Shown here: one piece after another, positions 61,967 to 64,000 of the stretch
Numbering within the stretch: the first letter of the stretch is position 1
Layout: each line of letters opens with the position of its first letter
Source: Chitinophagaceae bacterium
GTDB lineage: Bacteria; Bacteroidota; Bacteroidia; Chitinophagales; Chitinophagaceae
DNA length: 64,000 nucleotides
Assembly: GCA_017307735.1 (NCBI GenBank)
Contig: JAFKGR010000007.1
Span: 124,001-188,000, forward strand
Direction: 5' to 3'
Notes under the pieces: generated by a model
What the model was told of the DNA's origin: nothing
What the model saw: only the letters and a program-made list of their open reading frames with translations
The model's database searches: none
Program-made: the position numbers and the translations under genes

Positions 61967-62989
61967 TCATCCGGCTTCCCCCATTGCTTCTGTGACGATT
62001 TGGGTTATCTGATTATATTCAAGCAGAAACCCGTCGTGGCCATAATGGGAATGAACTTTATGGAGATGCGCTGAAGGAATATGCTCTGCAATGAATTTTT
62101 GTTCCTGTGGAGGAAATAGTATATCCGTCTCGATAGCAATTACTGTGGTGTGGGCAGTAATGGTTTGCAAAGCATTTTCAACACTTCCGCGTCCCCGTCC
62201 CACATTATGCGAATCCATGCTCTTGCTTAATACATAATAGCTGAATGCATTAAATCGCTTTGCAAGTTTTTCTCCCTGATATTTTTGATAGGACTGTGCT
62301 TTGTAGCCCGAAAGTTTATCCAGAAATTCTTCTTTTTGGGTATCCTCATAGGTTTCATAATGCCGGTATGAAAGAAGTGCGACGCCGCGTGCAGTTTTCA
62401 TTCCTTCCATTCCTGCAGAAGGATCTTCCTGGTTCCATGTAGAATCTGTTTCGATACATAACCGTTGCGATTCATTAAATGCGATTCCCCATGGGCTGTG
62501 AACCGCATTGGTGGCTATTGGAAAAATGTATTCAAAAAGGTCAGGTTCTTCGATTGCCCATTCAAGAAGTTGTTGCCCACCCATAGAACCACCGATTCCC
62601 ACTTTGATTTTTCGGATTCCGAGATGTTCCCTCAATGCTTTATAACTGCGAATCATATCCCTTGTAGTAAAGAAAGGGAAATCGTGATAATAAGGTTTAC
62701 CCGTTTCAGGATTAATGCTCAGAGGCCCCAGGCTTCCGTAGCAACTGCCGGGCATGTTTACACAAATGATGAATTCGTTTTCCGGATCAAAGAGTTTATT
62801 CTTTCCGATTATCATCGGCCACCATTCCGATGGATCGCTGTTTGCCGTTAAGGCATGAAAAATCCAAACCACATTGTCTCCCGAAGAATTTAGTTTACCA
62901 AACGTGTTATATGCCAAATGATATTTGGGTAATAATACTCCTGATTCGAGAAGAAACTCATGGTCGTTTTTAAATGTGTACAAACTCAC
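61967..62989 (-). CDS. metX: Homoserine O-acetyltransferase MetX
   Basis: The 340-residue alpha/beta hydrolase-fold enzyme transfers an acetyl group from acetyl-CoA to homoserine in methionine synthesis. It shows HALTANSDPSEWWP, NMPGSCYGSLGPLS, TTRDMIRSYKALREHLGI and the nucleophile Ser135 in GIGGSMGGQQLLEW. The DILFPPQEQ acid block and His318 in HYGHDGFLLE complete the triad. These are typical of MetX; a succinyl-transferring variant cannot be excluded from sequence alone. It follows metY at 70 bp on the same strand, with a hairpin between the two genes. The start ATG at 62989 has no independent promoter in view. Confidence 0.94.
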   Translation of the reverse strand: MSLYTFKNDHEFLLESGVLLPKYHLAYNTFGKLNSSGDNVVWIFHALTANSDPSEWWPMIIGKNKLFDPENEFIICVNMPGSCYGSLGPLSINPETGKPYYHDFPFFTTRDMIRSYKALREHLGIRKIKVGIGGSMGGQQLLEWAIEEPDLFEYIFPIATNAVHSPWGIAFNESQRLCIETDSTWNQEDPSAGMEGMKTARGVALLSYRHYETYEDTQKEEFLDKLSGYKAQSYQKYQGEKLAKRFNAFSYYVLSKSMDSHNVGRGRGSVENALQTITAHTTVIAIETDILFPPQEQKFIAEHIPSAHLHKVHSHYGHDGFLLEYNQITQIVTEAMGEAG

Positions 62990-63011
62990 CTGGTGAATTT
63001 TGATTTTAGAA

Positions 63012-63044
63012 AAAATGCAACATCAGTTTCTGACGTTGCATTTT
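63012..63044 (-). terminator. Strong hairpin between metY and metX (terminator or attenuator)
   Basis: AAAATGCAAC (63012-63021) pairs perfectly with GTTGCATTTT (63035-63044). After one mismatch, a 4-bp TCAG/CTGA inner stem closes on a TTT loop. Runs of A and T flank both sides, so it can terminate on the minus strand after metY and possibly in the plus direction. Because metX starts only 23 bp further on the same strand, it may limit rather than abolish read-through. Confidence 0.8.
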
Positions 63045-63059
63045 AATTTTTTGAGATTA

Positions 63060-64000
63060 CTAAGCGGGTTGATGAGCGGATTTTTTAGAAAATACAGCAT
63101 CAAAAGCCTGCTGGAAATCATCTTTGATGTCATCGATATGTTCTATTCCAACAGCAACTCTTAACTGTGAAGGCGTTACACCTGCTGCGAGCTGTTCTTC
63201 ATCAGTCAGTTGCTGATGAGTGGTAATAGAAGGTTGAATAATCAGAGTTTTAGTGTCTCCTACATTTGCAAGATTTGTAGTCATTTCAAGGTTGTCCACA
63301 AATTTCATTGCATTTTCCTTTCCTCCCCTGATTTCGAAAGTCAGCACTGAACCGAAGCCGTGTTTCAAATATTTCTTTGCAACTTCATAACCCGGGCTGC
63401 TCTTCAATCCGGGATAATTTACACTTTGTACATTCGGATTGGATTCCAGCCACTCTGCAAGGGCCAATGTATTTTCGCAATGTCTTTGCATCCTCAGCGA
63501 AAGCGTTTCCAATCCCTGGATCAGTAGGAATGAATTGAATGGTGAAATGCAGGCGCCATAATCGCGAAGCATTTCCACACGCGCACGAATGATGAACTGG
63601 ATGTTCCCAAATTGACTTTTTGGTCCCCAGACATCATTGAATACCAAACCATGATATCCTTCGGAAGGTTCTGAAAATTGAGGAAACTTTCCATTTCCCC
63701 AATTGTAGTTGCCGCCATCTACAATGATTCCGCCGATGCTGTTTCCATGTCCCCCAATCCATTTTGTAGCTGCCTGAACTGTAATATTTGCTCCATATTC
63801 AATGGGCCTGCACAAATAACCGCAACCTGCAAAAGTGTTATCTACTATCAAAGGAATATCATATTTTTTTGCAACGGCTACGATTTTTTCAAAATCCGGT
63901 ACCGTAAAATCGGGATTGCCCAATGTTTCAGTGTAAAGCGCTTTCGTGTTTTTATCGATCAGTTTTTCCATTTCCTCGGCGCTGTTGTTTTTTGCAAAGC
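63060..64000 (-). CDS. metY: O-acetylhomoserine aminocarboxypropyltransferase (MetY), 5' end outside window
   Basis: About 313 C-terminal residues are present; the frame is open through the window edge (FAKNNSAEEMEKL before an internal Met at 63971), so roughly the first quarter is missing. It is a Cys/Met metabolism PLP enzyme. The region shows LYTETLGNPDFTVPDFEKIV, IVDNTFAGCGYLCRPIEYGA, and the PLP-lysine motif AATKWIGGHGNSIGG. NYPGLKSSPGYEVAKKYL and THQQLTDEEQLAAGVTPSQL near the end are typical of MetY. It makes homocysteine (or methionine) from O-acetylhomoserine and sulfide or methanethiol. Pairing with metX just downstream supports this. Confidence 0.93.
   Translation of the reverse strand, partial: FAKNNSAEEMEKLIDKNTKALYTETLGNPDFTVPDFEKIVAVAKKYDIPLIVDNTFAGCGYLCRPIEYGANITVQAATKWIGGHGNSIGGIIVDGGNYNWGNGKFPQFSEPSEGYHGLVFNDVWGPKSQFGNIQFIIRARVEMLRDYGACISPFNSFLLIQGLETLSLRMQRHCENTLALAEWLESNPNVQSVNYPGLKSSPGYEVAKKYLKHGFGSVLTFEIRGGKENAMKFVDNLEMTTNLANVGDTKTLIIQPSITTHQQLTDEEQLAAGVTPSQLRVAVGIEHIDDIKDDFQQAFDAVFSKKSAHQPA

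Noticed and set aside
62990..63059. Possible SAM riboswitch ahead of metX
   Set aside because: The 70-bp gap is occupied by a simple hairpin and is too short for the known SAM aptamers; the region ahead of metY is outside the window.
1..64000. tRNA, rRNA, insertion sequence, prophage or CRISPR elements
   Set aside because: No cloverleaf sequence, transposase/integrase motif, terminal repeats or short regular repeats were recognised by eye; a dedicated search could still find a small element.

Overview
The window looks like chromosome of a Bacteroidota bacterium, most plausibly a Chitinophagaceae-type member (inference). Pointers are a type IX secretion/gliding gene (sprA), a secreted protein with a type IX C-terminal sorting domain, promoter boxes of the Bacteroidota form TAnnTTTG just upstream of several genes, few purine-rich ribosome-binding sites, and a Wza/Wzc exopolysaccharide locus. 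The flanks (1-24.7 kb and 58.5-64 kb) are mostly housekeeping. The middle is a roughly 33 kb polysaccharide locus that reads as more AT-rich than the flanks (not computed).

Left flank. A truncated sprA lies downstream of ruvA on the minus strand. Then come fabH, a DUF4197 lipoprotein, two tandem membrane-anchored endonuclease/exonuclease/phosphatase-fold paralogues (the second with substituted catalytic residues), a ribosome hibernation factor, a MORN-like secreted protein, polA, a restriction-modification pair (TaqI-like endonuclease plus beta-class methyltransferase), YceI and DoxX, mfd, an S9 peptidase and a TIGR01777 oxidoreductase.

Exopolysaccharide locus (25.2-58.5 kb, all plus strand). 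It opens with an export lipoprotein (Wza family), a Wzc-like tyrosine kinase and a NusG-like antiterminator. These are followed by glycosyltransferases of GT8, GT4 and GT2 type, a polymerase-like membrane protein, a flippase with an irregular start, a ChbG/YdjC deacetylase, a HisC-like aminotransferase, a two-domain dehydrogenase/oxidoreductase fusion, an alpha/alpha-toroid-like protein, a WecG/TagA transferase and UDP-GlcNAc 2-epimerase. Next is an unusual block: a complete AsnB amidotransferase, two tandem AsnB-like proteins lacking the glutaminase cysteine and carrying altered ATP-loop motifs, and a FemAB/GNAT-like transferase. After it come a 1598-residue beta-helix/PKD-repeat protein with a type IX sorting domain, a thymidylate-kinase-like P-loop protein and the lipid-linked initiating glycosylphosphotransferase. 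The AsnB/AsnB-like/FemAB block is the best candidate for an undescribed function, perhaps amide or aminoacyl decoration of the polysaccharide.

Right flank (minus strand). A GH9 glycoside hydrolase overlaps an FGGY sugar kinase, followed by metX and the 3' part of metY, with a strong hairpin between the two methionine genes. I saw no rRNA, tRNA, insertion sequence, prophage or CRISPR array.
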